A stretch of DNA of 64,000 bases from Campylobacter coli 76339 (GCA_000470055.1 HG326877.1:1501661-1565660); one strand, 5' to 3'. Numbered from the stretch's first letter, positions 47,435 through 57,276 are shown. The notes: a model not told the origin generated them from the sequence alone. Made by a program: numbers and translations.

Positions 47435-47463
47435 ATTATATCTTAAAAAAAATAGTTTGTCAA
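47435..47463 (-). promoter_or_regulatory. Consensus sigma-70 promoter of the tRNA-tuf operon
   Basis: On the minus strand TTGACA (47458-47463), 17 bases, then TATAAT (47435-47440); both hexamers are exact. Transcription should start near 47428, about 12 bases before tRNA-Thr. A perfect -35 is rare in Campylobacter and fits a highly expressed operon. Confidence 0.8.
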
Positions 47464-47503
47464 GATCAAACAGTGTGAATTATTTAAAAAATAAAATTTT
47501 CCA

Positions 47504-47535
47504 AATAAAGAATCTAAAATATAGAATTCTTTATT
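47504..47535 (-). terminator. Terminator of the amino-acid transporter operon
   Basis: AATAAAGAATCTA (47504-47516) pairs with TAGAATTCTTTATT (47522-47535) with one bulged base, directly after the transporter ATPase stop. It is AT-rich with no strong T run. Confidence 0.45.
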
Positions 47536-47540
47536 ATAAA

Positions 47541-48278
47541 TTATTTATGATAATCAAATAGATTAAGAAATTTCTTGGCTCTTTCGCTCTTAGGATTTTC
47601 AAAAAAACCATCGGGTGTATTTTCTTCGATAATTTCCCCATTATCCATAAAGATGATTCTATCAGCTACTGCTCTTGCAAATCCCATCTCATGAGTCACT
47701 ATAAGCATAGTCATCCCATCTTTTGCCAAATTTAAAATCACTTCTAAAACTTCACGAACGATTTCAGGATCAAGCGCTGCTGTAACCTCATCAAAAAGCA
47801 TAAGTTCTGGATTCATACAAAGACTGCGTACTATAGCTATTCTTTGTTTTTGTCCTCCGCTTAGCTCCTTTGGATAAGCATCAATTTTGTGCGCTAAACC
47901 TACTTTTTCAAGCCAAATTTTAGCTTCTTGCAAAACTTCCTCTTTGTCTCTTTTTTGGACTTTTAAAGGTCCTAAAAGTATATTATCCTTCACACTTAAA
48001 TGCTCAAATAATTCATAGGATTGAAATACCATGCCCACTTTTTGACGCACTCTTGTCCAATCTTTAAAATTTTTATCTATCTTATCTTGCCCTATTTCTA
48101 TAATCCCATCTGCAATTTCTTCAAGCCCATTGATACAGCGCAAAAGAGTAGATTTTCCACAACCACTTGGACCTAAAATCACTACCACTTCTTTTTGTTT
48201 TACTTCTAAATTAATATTCTTTAAAGCATGATGAGAGCCGTAATATTTTTGTAAATTTTTTATCTTTAAAATATTCAT
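47541..48278 (-). CDS. paqQ: Polar amino-acid ABC transporter, ATP-binding subunit
   Basis: 245 residues, GlnQ/HisP-type ATPase. Walker [10 protein letters not shown], signature LSGGQKQR, Walker [15 protein letters not shown] and the switch His in VTHEMG are all intact. One base separates it from the upstream permease. C. jejuni PaqP/PaqQ are reported as a glutamine-type transport system affecting stress tolerance; the symbol is given on remembered synteny. No solute-binding protein gene lies in the window, so it must be supplied elsewhere. Confidence 0.88.
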   Translation of the reverse strand: MNILKIKNLQKYYGSHHALKNINLEVKQKEVVVILGPSGCGKSTLLRCINGLEEIADGIIEIGQDKIDKNFKDWTRVRQKVGMVFQSYELFEHLSVKDNILLGPLKVQKRDKEEVLQEAKIWLEKVGLAHKIDAYPKELSGGQKQRIAIVRSLCMNPELMLFDEVTAALDPEIVREVLEVILNLAKDGMTMLIVTHEMGFARAVADRIIFMDNGEIIEENTPDGFFENPKSERAKKFLNLFDYHK

Positions 48279-48279
48279 T

Positions 48280-48936
48280 TTAACTCCATTTTTTTTCTAA
48301 TTTTCTAGAATATAAAGTAATAGGATAGCAAATTATAAAAAAGATAAAAAAGATTAAACCATATATGATAAATGGTGCTAAATCATTTTTGTTATTAAAT
48401 TCTATAATTTGTTGTCCTACTTTTACAAGTTCTACTGCACCAATTAAATAAGCAAAGGTTGTGCTTTTAATCATGCGTGTCAATAAATTCATACTCATAG
48501 GTGTTAAACGACGCGTAGCTTGTGGGATGATGATATAAAAATAACTTTGAAATTTGTTAAGACCAAGACTTGCTGCACTTTCGTATTGGTGTTTAGGAAT
48601 GCTTTTTAAAGAAGTTCTCACCAAATCCATCATTTCAAAACTTCCCCAAATGCTAAAAACAATAATAGCCGAACTTACACTACTTAAATTTATACCCATC
48701 CATGTAGAAAGTCCAAAATACACTATAAAAAGCCATACTAACAACGGCATAACACGAACAAATTCTAAAGCAAAGCGACATAAAATATAAACATAGCGAT
48801 TTTTAAGACTCATCAAAATACCTAAAAAAAGTCCGCCAAAAGAAGTTATAACGATACTTACGATAGAAATTTCAAGTGTAATATATAAGCCCTTCCAAAG
48901 TCGGCTTAGAGTATCTGGATTTAATAAATCAAACAT
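48280..48936 (-). CDS. Polar amino-acid ABC transporter permease (1)
   Basis: 218 residues with about five membrane helices and the HisM/GlnP-type EAA loop: [40 protein letters not shown] is the conserved helix-2 region. Overlaps the other permease gene by eight bases; the two probably form a heterodimeric channel. Confidence 0.9.
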   Translation of the reverse strand: MFDLLNPDTLSRLWKGLYITLEISIVSIVITSFGGLFLGILMSLKNRYVYILCRFALEFVRVMPLLVWLFIVYFGLSTWMGINLSSVSSAIIVFSIWGSFEMMDLVRTSLKSIPKHQYESAASLGLNKFQSYFYIIIPQATRRLTPMSMNLLTRMIKSTTFAYLIGAVELVKVGQQIIEFNNKNDLAPFIIYGLIFFIFFIICYPITLYSRKLEKKWS

Positions 48937-49630
48937 TTGAAAACCTTTTTTCTAAAAAGAACAAAAACAAAGAAATAGGTAAAATAATGCACAAATATCC
49001 CAAAAACAAAAGTAATAAAAGTTCATCTGTTTTATAGGTAAGAGAATTTAAACCCTTCATAACAGTAACTAAATCCGGTAAAGCTATAATACTTACAACA
49101 GAAGTTTCTTTAATGAGAAAAATAATGTTTGCACTAATCCCCGGCAAACAAATGCCTAAAGCTTGAGGTAATATAACATAACGCAAATTATTCAATTTTG
49201 TAAAACCCAAAGAAAGACCTGCTTCAAATTGCTGCTTTTTAATAGCCTCAAAACCAGCTCTAAAACTCTCTGCCATATAAGAACCACCCAAGAAACTAAG
49301 TCCTACAATGGCACATGCAAACGCTGGACGCAAAGCCTCATCTACACTTAAACAGATCAAATTTAAAGGTGGAATTTGTTCTAAATGAATATCAAATTTA
49401 GGCAAAGCATAATACAAGAAAAAAAGCTGTATCAATAAAGGAGTGTTACGAGAAAATTCTATATAAACCTTACAAAAAGCTTCCATAATCGTTATTTTAA
49501 AATAACTCATTAAAATACAAAAAAAGCCTATAATTATAGAAAAAATAATACCAAAGAAACTAAGTTTTAAAGTAAGCCAAGCAGCCACAACAAAAGCATT
49601 TGAATTAGCCAGTATAAAATCAAAATCCAT
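48929..49630 (-). CDS. paqP: Polar amino-acid ABC transporter permease (2)
   Basis: 233 residues, about five membrane helices. EFSRNTPLLIQLFFLYYALP is the family signature and QFEAGLSLGFTKLNNLRYVILPQA the EAA loop that docks on the ATPase. It starts ten bases after nssR on the same strand, so nssR may be transcribed with the transporter. The symbol follows the C. jejuni PaqP assignment from memory. Confidence 0.88.
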   Translation of the reverse strand: MDFDFILANSNAFVVAAWLTLKLSFFGIIFSIIIGFFCILMSYFKITIMEAFCKVYIEFSRNTPLLIQLFFLYYALPKFDIHLEQIPPLNLICLSVDEALRPAFACAIVGLSFLGGSYMAESFRAGFEAIKKQQFEAGLSLGFTKLNNLRYVILPQALGICLPGISANIIFLIKETSVVSIIALPDLVTVMKGLNSLTYKTDELLLLLFLGYLCIILPISLFLFFLEKRFSNV

Positions 49631-49640
49631 TTTATTCCTA

Positions 49641-50237
49641 TTACCAAAGTCCTTTTTTTAAACCCTCTTTATCTAGTATTTCAATTTTACCCTTTTTTGT
49701 CTCAATTAGCTCTGAATTTTTAAATTCTTTTAAAATTCTTGACAAAGATTCAGCACGAACGCTTAAATCCACTGCGATTTGTCTTTGCGAAATTTGAGCT
49801 AAATTTTTTTCATTTTCTAAAAGATATCTTGCGAGTTTGCTTTTAAGATCTAAAGAATTTTCTAGTAATTTTTTTTCTAAAATTTTAATTTTTTCAAAAA
49901 GAGATGAAATAAGTAAAAAATTAAATTCTTTATTTTGAGTACACAGGGCTTCAAAATCCTCAAAATCAATTTCTAAAATTTCACAATACTCTTCACAAAT
50001 AGCATTTGCTGGATATCTCAAATGCTTAAATGTAGGCATTTCAGCTATAAAATTAGGTGGAGTAAAATAATGTAAAGTAATCTCCTTTTCACCTGCTGTG
50101 CTCTTATATACACGCACCCTGCCCTTTAAAAGAATAAAAAATTTTAACGCCTTCTCACCTTCAAAAAATAAAATATTATTTTTTTCAAATTTTCTTATTT
50201 TGCCTACACCCTTTAAAAAATCTAAATATTCTTGCAT
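49641..50237 (-). CDS. nssR: Crp/Fnr-family nitrosative-stress regulator NssR
   Basis: 198 residues: N-terminal cyclic-nucleotide-type beta-barrel (FFEGEKALKFFILLKGRVRVYKS) and a C-terminal winged helix with ISQRQIAVDLSVRAESLSRILKEF. It lacks the Cys cluster of Fnr. It is divergent from ctb, whose upstream region contains the NssR operator. In C. jejuni NssR activates the haemoglobin genes cgb and ctb on nitrosative stress. How it senses NO is unknown. Confidence 0.92.
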   Translation of the reverse strand: MQEYLDFLKGVGKIRKFEKNNILFFEGEKALKFFILLKGRVRVYKSTAGEKEITLHYFTPPNFIAEMPTFKHLRYPANAICEEYCEILEIDFEDFEALCTQNKEFNFLLISSLFEKIKILEKKLLENSLDLKSKLARYLLENEKNLAQISQRQIAVDLSVRAESLSRILKEFKNSELIETKKGKIEILDKEGLKKGLW

Positions 50238-50246
50238 TATAATATT

Positions 50247-50260
50247 TTAACCTATGTTAA
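50247..50260. promoter_or_regulatory. NssR operator upstream of ctb
   Basis: TTAAC-CTAT-GTTAA is an exact match to the published NssR consensus TTAAC-N4-GTTAA. A TATATT -10 (50283-50288) would place the ctb start near 50295, centring the operator at about -41.5, the class II activator position. It also lies 10 bases before the nssR start, so autoregulation is possible. Confidence 0.85.
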
Positions 50261-50319
50261 TTTTATCTCATTTTGTTTGTGCTATATTAACGATAAATTT
50301 TTATCCAAAGGCAAACACA

Positions 50320-50703
50320 ATGAAATACGAAACTATAAATCAAGAAAGTATAGCTAAACTTATGGAACTTTTTTACGAAAAAATAAGAAAAGATAAGGAC
50401 TTAGGACCTATTTTCAATAATGCCATAGGAACTAGCGATGAGGAGTGGAAAGAACATAAGGCAAAAATAGGAAATTTTTGGGCTGGAATGCTACTAGGGG
50501 AAGGTAATTATAACGGGCAACCTTTAAAAAAACATCTTGACTTACCTCCTTTTCCACAAGAATTTTTTGAAATTTGGTTAGGACTTTTTGAAGAAAGTTT
50601 AGATACAATTTATAATGAAGAAATGAAAAATGTTATTTTACAGCGCGCACAAATGATAGCTTCGCATTTTCAAAACATGCTTTATCGTTTTGGCGGACAT
50701 TAA
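50320..50703 (+). CDS. ctb: Group III truncated haemoglobin Ctb
   Basis: 127 residues from the ATG at 50320 (AAAGGC upstream); the longer frame from 50254 would begin inside the operator. The compact 2-on-2 globin motifs are present: LPPFPQEFFEIWL around the proximal His-bearing helix, KHLDLPPF and MIASHFQNMLYR. Binds O2 tightly and is induced under nitrosative stress and linked to oxygen metabolism. A few residues differ from the C. jejuni Ctb I remember. Confidence 0.95.
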   Translation: MKYETINQESIAKLMELFYEKIRKDKDLGPIFNNAIGTSDEEWKEHKAKIGNFWAGMLLGEGNYNGQPLKKHLDLPPFPQEFFEIWLGLFEESLDTIYNEEMKNVILQRAQMIASHFQNMLYRFGGH

Positions 50704-50705
50704 GA

Positions 50706-52521
50706 TTATATTTCCATCAGATCTTTTTTTGCTTTTTCCAAAATGTATTCATCTTTGGAAAAATCAAAATATTTAAATTCATTTCCATGCTGGATAAATC
50801 CATCAAGCAAATCCCCACTCAAACGATTTTTAAGATCAAGTTCTGCGATTTTAAAACCATCTAAAGTACTAGCAAATTCTTTTAATCGATTTGGAATTTC
50901 TTTGAGTTTTGTATAAAGATAACAAGTACTTTTAAGTCCGACACGACCTACGCGTCCACGAAGTTGATGCAAGGTAGCAAGGCCTAAGCGTTCTGCCCCC
51001 ACGATAATGATAGTACTAAGTCTTGGCAATGAAATTCCTACTTCTACGACTGTGGTGCTTAATAAAATATTTCCCTCATCACGAAACCGCTCCAAAATTT
51101 CATCTTTTTGCTTATCTTTCCCATGTGTAACAAAAACTTTTTCATAATTATCCTCCCAATACTTTCTTGCTTGCTCTAAAGAAAGATAAGGAATTTTATC
51201 ACTTGGATTGACTAAGGGATAGATGATGATAATTTGATGATTTTGCGCAATTTCTTCTTTGATTTTTTCACTAAGTTTTGCAAAACCTTCATTTTGTATA
51301 CAAAGAGTGGTGATATCCTTTTTAAAAGGCATTTCCTTGATAAAACTAAAATTTAAAAGCTCTGATTGTATCATGCTTAAAGTTCTTGGAATGGGTGTTG
51401 CAGAAAATTGTATAAAATGCGGGGCTAATTCGTCTTCATTTAAAGAGTAAATTTGCTGACGCTGCGCAGAACCAAAGCGATGCTGTTCATCTATCATTAC
51501 AAGTACAGCATTATGACTTTGAAGATGAATGAGTGCATGGGTTCCTATAATCAAATTGGCTTTTTTGTATTTTTTCTTCCAAATCTTTTTCTTTTTTGCC
51601 TCCTTTGATAAATAAAATATCCATAAATTCAGGCAAAAGCTTTTTTGCCTCTTCATAAAGCTGATGAGCAAGTATGCTAGTAGGAGCCATCAAAATAGCT
51701 TGTTTTGGATATACCATTAAAGCAGCACCTAGCAAAACCAAAGTCTTACCACAGCCCACATCTCCCATAATCACTCGTCTTTTAGCCTCTTTAGAACTCA
51801 AATCTTGCTCTATATCCTTTAAAGCATTTAACTGATCGCAAGTGGGTAAAAAAGGTAAATTTTTTAACCAATTAGCTATATTAAAAATTTCAATTTCATA
51901 AGCTTTAGAATGGTTTTTTTTGGCTTTTAAGCGTTTTAAAAAATTGTAAATTTCAATATATTTTAAATCCTTCTCAAAACGCTCCAAATTCTCAAACATT
52001 AAAAAACTTTTTTCATCATAAGCATGCAAATTTAAAAGAAAATGGATGTATTTATCTTCAATCCCACTTTCTTTTAAATTTTCATAATTAAGATATTTGT
52101 GTATAAATTCAGAGATTTTTTTATCTTGCAAGCCTTGAATTTGATATTTTGGAGTAAAACCTGCAAAAGAAGTTAAAATTTTAGGATTATTAAATTGCCA
52201 AATGTGACCAAAACGCGTAAGTTTCGCACTTAAAATAAGCTCTTTGCCTATTTTGCAAACTCCAAAATGCCAAGTTCTAGGATGAAAAAACACAAAGGAG
52301 ATATCTTGATTCCACTCCTTGCAAAATCCCAAACCAAAAAGCTGACCTTTTTTTGAATGAATGCTTTTAATGCTTATTTTTTGGGTGCACAGCTCATTTT
52401 CTTTCGGCATTTTGCTAGGACTCAAATTTTCGATTTTTTTAGGTAAGATAAGTGCTAAATCAATCGCACTTTTAATTTTTAATTTTTTAAAAAAATCAAA
52501 ATCATTTTCTTTAATTTTCAT
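50706..52521 (-). pseudogene. recG: RecG ATP-dependent DNA helicase, broken by a single-base frameshift
   Basis: RecG remodels stalled forks and Holliday junctions. The sequence encodes a full RecG of about 604 residues except that two overlapping frames are needed. Frame 1 (52521 to 51511) has the wedge domain and motif I GDVGCGKT, then APTSILAHQ; frame 2 (to 50706) has motif II IDEQHRFG, HFIQFSATPIPRT, and RGRVGR. The shift lies among the short A runs at 51561-51600. Dropping one A from the A6 at 51561-51566 restores EEKIQKANLIIGTHALI. I start at the ATG at 52521; a TTG at 52536 is less likely. It may be a sequencing error, a real mutation or slippage-rescued. Confidence 0.8.
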
Positions 52522-53731
52522 TTGCAATACTTGCAAAATTTAAATCTAAAATTTCACTATGTTTTCGTATGTAAGCATTTAACTCTTTAAGTTCTACTTT
52601 TTCTATGAGCTTTAATTCTTCTTTGTAATATCCTTTTGGCAATCCCTGATAATACTCGTTAAAGCTTATTGACAAACGCCTACTAAGACTTTCGTAACGC
52701 AAAGGAGTTGAACCTATGAGAAAATTTTTAGCCTGCACAAGCTCATTTTGACTCACTCCTTCTTTTACAAAATCCCCAAACACTTCTTTAACTATCTTTT
52801 TAGCTTCTTTAGCGCTTTCGTTTTTAGTTTGCAAATAGCCAAAAACTCTAGTAAAAGACGCATTCATATCAAGCATGGCATAAGCAGAATACGCAAGCCC
52901 TCTTTTGACACGAATTTCTTCCATTATCCTTGATCCAAAGCCACCTTGACCTAAAATAAATAGTGCGATTTTTGCAAGATAAAAATCCTTATCATTAAAT
53001 TTTGTAAAAAAAGGTGCAGCAAAGTAAATATAAGCTTGCTCGCTTTCTTTTCTGATTTGGATTATGTCTTTATTTTTTGAATTAATTTCATAAGTTTTTT
53101 GTGAATTTTGGCTACCTTTTTGAAGTTTCGCTAATAATTTATCTAACAATCCTTTAGCCTTTTCTTGGCTTAAATTCCCACCTAAAATTACTACGAGATT
53201 GCTTAAATTAATATTTTTCTTATAAAAACCTTCCAAGTCGCTTAAAGAAATTTGCTTGATACTTTTTTCATCGCCATCATTTGGACTTTGAAATTCTTTA
53301 CATCCAAAAATTTCACTATTGAGCAAATTTTTTGCCAAATAATCAAAATCACTACTTTTACTAGCAAGCTCACCTAGAGCATTAATTTTTAGTTTTTCTA
53401 AAACTTTTTCTTCAAATCTAGGATTTAAAAGTAAATTTTCTAGGTGTTTTAAAGCAAATTCAAAATTTTCCTCCAAGCAAGAAAGATTGATTTCCAAACT
53501 TTCAAAACCACTGCTTGCTTCTAAATTCACAGCTTTAAATTCCAATTCTTTAAAAAAGCTATCGTCTACACCCTCGTTTAAAATTCTTGCAAACATCTTT
53601 GCAAGTCCTGCTATCTCATCATAACTTCTTCCACAGTTTCTAAAAACAAGCTTTAAAATAACAATAGGAAAATCATTATTTTCCTCAAAAATAAAAGGGG
53701 TTTTTATCCCATTAACTTCTAAATTCTGCAT
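52511..53731 (-). CDS. M16-family peptidase-like protein without the HxxEH zinc motif
   Basis: 406 residues with the two-lobed fold of M16 (insulinase/processing-peptidase) proteins. The place of the catalytic HxxEH in the N-terminal lobe reads GLAKMFARILNEG, so His and Glu are gone. The C-terminal lobe keeps the R/Y element, EIRVKRGLAYSAYA. Bacterial M16B enzymes often work as heterodimers in which one partner has HxxEH and the other R/Y; this looks like the R/Y partner. Overlaps recG by 11 bases and is adjacent to mqnC. Confidence 0.85.
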   Translation of the reverse strand: MQNLEVNGIKTPFIFEENNDFPIVILKLVFRNCGRSYDEIAGLAKMFARILNEGVDDSFFKELEFKAVNLEASSGFESLEINLSCLEENFEFALKHLENLLLNPRFEEKVLEKLKINALGELASKSSDFDYLAKNLLNSEIFGCKEFQSPNDGDEKSIKQISLSDLEGFYKKNINLSNLVVILGGNLSQEKAKGLLDKLLAKLQKGSQNSQKTYEINSKNKDIIQIRKESEQAYIYFAAPFFTKFNDKDFYLAKIALFILGQGGFGSRIMEEIRVKRGLAYSAYAMLDMNASFTRVFGYLQTKNESAKEAKKIVKEVFGDFVKEGVSQNELVQAKNFLIGSTPLRYESLSRRLSISFNEYYQGLPKGYYKEELKLIEKVELKELNAYIRKHSEILDLNFASIANEN

Positions 53732-54777
53732 TAAAACCTTTCTAAAATTTCATAAGCTGTATTACGCTTAGCAGGATTTTCACCCAAGCTTTTAATCAGC
53801 CTTATCATCTCATCTTGATTCATTCTATAACTCGCGCCTGCAGCGCTTACAACATTTTCTTCCATCATGGTTGAGCCTAAATCATTGGCTCCAAATTTTA
53901 AAGCAAGTTGCCCGATCAATGAACCTTGTGTCACCCAAGAGCTTTGTAAATTTTTAAAATTATCCAAATAAAGTCTAGCCAAAGCTAAAAGTCTTAAGTA
54001 TTTGTTCGAACTTTGCTTCATGATTTCAGGATGTTTTTGGATTAGTGCCGTATTTTCACTTTGAAAACTCCACAAGATAAAAGCCCTAAAGCCTCCTGTT
54101 TCATCTTGTAATTTTCTTAAATGTTCAAAATGATCGATGATTTCCTCATCACTTTCAACCGTTCCAAACATCATAGTAGCAGTACTTTTCATACCGATTT
54201 CATGAGCTCTTCTATGCACTTCTAACCAAGTGGCGGTATCGCATTTATTAGGTGCGATAATATCTCGCACCCTATCGCTTAACACCTCAGCACCCGCTCC
54301 AGGTATAGAAAACAAACCTTTAGCCTGAAGTCTTTGCAAAACTTCAGAAATCGAAATTTTAGAAGCCTTGGCAATATAAGCAATCTCAACTGCAGAAAAG
54401 CCATGCACAGTAATGTTTGGATAATGCTCTTTTATCCATGAAACAAGCTCTTCATACCACTCTATTTTTAGCTTAGGATGCACTCCGCCTTGAAAAAGAA
54501 TTTGCGTCCCTCCAATAGCTTCAAGTTCTTCAATTTTTTTACCGATTTCTTCAAAACTTAAAATATAAGCATCATCTTCTTTGTGATGACGATAAAAAGC
54601 GCAAAAAGAACAATCAATGCAACAAACATTAGTATAATTTATATTTCTATCTACAACAAAAGTGGTGATTTTTTCAGGATGAAGTTCTAATTTTCTTTGA
54701 TAAGCCATTTCTCCAAGCTCTACCAAATTTGCATTCCTTAACAAATAAAGAGCTTCTTCTTTATCTAATCTTTTCAA
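53731..54777 (-). CDS. mqnC: Radical-SAM dehypoxanthine futalosine cyclase
   Basis: Menaquinone synthesis by the futalosine route. 348 residues. The 4Fe-4S/SAM motif CCIDCSFC (CxxxCxxC, about residue 53) follows RNINYTNV; FQGGVHPKL, STATMMFGTVE and SAAGASYRM are family blocks shared with MqnE. The length (about 350, versus about 390 for MqnE) favours MqnC. The stop overlaps the start of the M16-like gene by one base. Confidence 0.93.
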   Translation of the reverse strand: MKRLDKEEALYLLRNANLVELGEMAYQRKLELHPEKITTFVVDRNINYTNVCCIDCSFCAFYRHHKEDDAYILSFEEIGKKIEELEAIGGTQILFQGGVHPKLKIEWYEELVSWIKEHYPNITVHGFSAVEIAYIAKASKISISEVLQRLQAKGLFSIPGAGAEVLSDRVRDIIAPNKCDTATWLEVHRRAHEIGMKSTATMMFGTVESDEEIIDHFEHLRKLQDETGGFRAFILWSFQSENTALIQKHPEIMKQSSNKYLRLLALARLYLDNFKNLQSSWVTQGSLIGQLALKFGANDLGSTMMEENVVSAAGASYRMNQDEMIRLIKSLGENPAKRNTAYEILERF

Positions 54778-54849
54778 GTTATTTCCTTAAAATCCATTTT
54801 TAGCTTTATTATAGCATTTAAAAATATAAATTATGCTATAGTTTCGCTT

Positions 54850-56037
54850 ATGAATTATATTGACTTATTGAAAAATAATAAAAATATTAGAATACTAACC
54901 CTAGTGCAATTTATCGTATATTTTGGTGCTTGGTTTTCCCAAACAGGCGTTTTTGCTCTTTTAGTAAATTTAAATGCTCCTACTTGGGCAACAGCCACAA
55001 GTGCTATGCTTGCTTTTTTACCAGGGGTTTTGCTTGCTCCTATTAATGGAGTTATAGTTGAAAAAAATAAGCCTAAAAATCTTTTATTGAGTATGATTAG
55101 TATAGAGCTTATTTCCATTTTCTGTCTTATCTTTGTAACAAGTCTTAGTATGCTTTGGCTTTTATTTATTTTAATTTTTATTAGGCTTTGCGTGGCTTCA
55201 ATTTACTTTCAAGCTGAAATGAGCTTGCTAGCTAAAATTTTAAATCCAGAAGAACTCAAACTTGCCAACGAAATGCATAGTGTAATTTGGGCAGTTTCTT
55301 ATACGGCAGGTATGGCAAGTGCAGGAATTTTTATCAACTTCTTTAGTATAAAAGCAGCCTTTTTATTTGATTGTTGTCTTATCATTATTGGAATTTTATT
55401 TTTAACCAGACTTCGCATTCCTCATTTTAAACAAAAAATTCAAAATAAATTTTTTGCTCTAATTAAAGAAGGATTTTTGTATGTTTTGCAAAACAAAACC
55501 ATCTTTCATCTTATTATATTGCACGCTTTTATAGGATTTACTGCTTATGAAACACTCGTAACTTTATTGGCTCAACACGAATATAAAGAAGTTTTATCCG
55601 CTGCTTTGGTTATAGGATTTTTAAATGCGATAAGAGCTTTGGCTTTGGCTTTTGGGCCTATTCTTTTAAGTAAAATTACAAATAATAAAAATGTATTTTT
55701 TCTATACCTAGGTCAAGGTTTAGGAATTATACTTTGGGCTTTAACTCAATTTAATTTTTACATTTCTTTTATAGGTCTTATTGCTGCAGGATTTTGCACT
55801 TCAACCCTTTGGGCTTATACTTATACTCTAATTCAAAAAAACTGCGATAAAGCTTACTACGGAAGAGTAATTGCTTATACGGATATGGTTTATCTTAGCT
55901 TTAGCGCTCTTATTTCTCAACTCATGGGTTTGTTATTTGAACAAGGTCTTAAACTTGCAACGATCACAACTTTGCTTGGAATGATATTTATATTTGCAGC
56001 TTTTTATTGGAAATGGTTTGATAAGAAATATTTGTGA
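54850..56037 (+). CDS. Major facilitator superfamily transporter
   Basis: 395 residues, about 12 hydrophobic helices. The first helices resemble MFS efflux carriers of the MdtH/enterobactin-exporter (EntS/TetA-like) group, with ATATSAMLAFLPGVLLAPINGVIVEKNKPKN containing the loop 2-3 motif. Substrate cannot be inferred. Transcribed alone, divergent from mqnC (72-base gap) and convergent with nusA across a perfect hairpin. Confidence 0.88.
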   Translation: MNYIDLLKNNKNIRILTLVQFIVYFGAWFSQTGVFALLVNLNAPTWATATSAMLAFLPGVLLAPINGVIVEKNKPKNLLLSMISIELISIFCLIFVTSLSMLWLLFILIFIRLCVASIYFQAEMSLLAKILNPEELKLANEMHSVIWAVSYTAGMASAGIFINFFSIKAAFLFDCCLIIIGILFLTRLRIPHFKQKIQNKFFALIKEGFLYVLQNKTIFHLIILHAFIGFTAYETLVTLLAQHEYKEVLSAALVIGFLNAIRALALAFGPILLSKITNNKNVFFLYLGQGLGIILWALTQFNFYISFIGLIAAGFCTSTLWAYTYTLIQKNCDKAYYGRVIAYTDMVYLSFSALISQLMGLLFEQGLKLATITTLLGMIFIFAAFYWKWFDKKYL

Positions 56038-56055
56038 ATTTTATAAATTCACAAA
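56031..56055. terminator. Bidirectional terminator, MFS / nusA
   Basis: TTTGTGAATTT (56031-56041) and AAATTCACAAA (56045-56055) form an 11-pair stem with a three-base loop, containing the MFS stop. On the minus strand it is 8 bases after the nusA stop. Confidence 0.6.
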
Positions 56056-56063
56056 TTAAAAGA

Positions 56064-57152
56064 TTAAATTTTAAATAAATCCTGTAGATTTTTCAAGGCT
56101 TCTTCATTGCTTAGAGTATTGTTTGTAGAGTGAGCATTTACTTCATTAAGCTCGATCTCATATCCACTAAGCATACCTGCAAGTCGAATATTAATACCAC
56201 TTTTTCCGATAGCTTTACTCTTTTGCTCACTGTTTAAAGTTACAATTGCTTTTTCATTTTCTATCTTTACGGAACTCACTATAGCAGGCGCTAAGGCTCT
56301 TGCGATTAAAATTTCAGGCTCATTGCTAAATTCAATACAATCTATATTTTCATTGTGTAATTCTTTGCTCACAGCATTGATTCTAACCCCTTTTACGCCC
56401 ACAGTAGCTCCTACAGGATCAATATTTGCTCCATTTGCTTGAAGTATGATTTTTGCTCTTTCTCCAGGAATTCTAGCGCATTTAACTACGCTTACATATC
56501 CATCTTTAATTTCAGGCACCTCTGCTTCAAGCAAGCATTCTAAAAATTTAGGGCTCGTGCGACTTAGTTCCATTTTAATACCCTTGTCTGTATAAACGCG
56601 GCGTATCACAGCTTTAACAACATCGCCTACCTTAAATTTTTCACCCTTGATACGATTTTTTCTTGGTAAAAAAGCTCTCAGCTCATCTATTTCTATATAG
56701 GTATTTTCCTCATTATCAATTCGCACAACATTTCCAAAAACCATTTGACCGACTTTATTTTTATATTTTTCAAAAATAGTTTGCTCAAGCAGCTTTTGTA
56801 TATGATATTCTAATTCTTTGTGTAAAATATTTACAGCTGTTCTTCCTAAATTTTCTAAAGAACATTCATAAGTAAGCTCATCCCCTATTTCAACATCAGG
56901 CGCTTCTTTTTTGGCTTTACTGAATTCAATATAACTTTCTTTATTTTCATTCAATCTCTCATCATTATCTGCTACAACTGTAATTTTTTGATAAAGATTT
57001 AAATTTTTTCTATCTACAAAAAAGTCATATTCTTGCCCATAAATTCTTTTTGCTGTATTTATCAAAGCTGTAATAACTTTTTCTTTTACGCTTTCTATAT
57101 CCAAATTTTTCTCATTCGCAATGCTTTCTATAATGTCTGCGATTTTTTCCAT
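56064..57152 (-). CDS. nusA: Transcription termination/antitermination factor NusA
   Basis: 362 residues. N-terminal polymerase-binding domain, then S1 (VGQMVFGNVVRIDNEENTYIEI), KH1 (EVPEIKDGYVSVVKCARIPGERAK) and KH2 (SKAIGKSGINIRLAGMLSGYEIEL). It lacks the C-terminal acidic repeats of E. coli NusA, as usual outside proteobacteria of the gamma group. Single gene with its own promoter region of about 120 bases shared with the divergent HP0268-like gene. Confidence 0.96.
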   Translation of the reverse strand: MEKIADIIESIANEKNLDIESVKEKVITALINTAKRIYGQEYDFFVDRKNLNLYQKITVVADNDERLNENKESYIEFSKAKKEAPDVEIGDELTYECSLENLGRTAVNILHKELEYHIQKLLEQTIFEKYKNKVGQMVFGNVVRIDNEENTYIEIDELRAFLPRKNRIKGEKFKVGDVVKAVIRRVYTDKGIKMELSRTSPKFLECLLEAEVPEIKDGYVSVVKCARIPGERAKIILQANGANIDPVGATVGVKGVRINAVSKELHNENIDCIEFSNEPEILIARALAPAIVSSVKIENEKAIVTLNSEQKSKAIGKSGINIRLAGMLSGYEIELNEVNAHSTNNTLSNEEALKNLQDLFKI

Positions 57153-57276
57153 AGTTGTCGATACCTTTTCTTTTGGGATTTTTTTAAGAAAGTAGATTAA
57201 AAGTATATCTTTAATAAGTTTAATTAAAAGTAAAATTTGATAAAATTATAGATTTAAAAGACGCTAAGGATACGAT

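Noticed and set aside
53731-54777. Reading this gene as MqnE (aminofutalosine synthase)
   Set aside because: Related radical-SAM family, but about 348 residues fits MqnC better than the longer MqnE; kept as MqnC.
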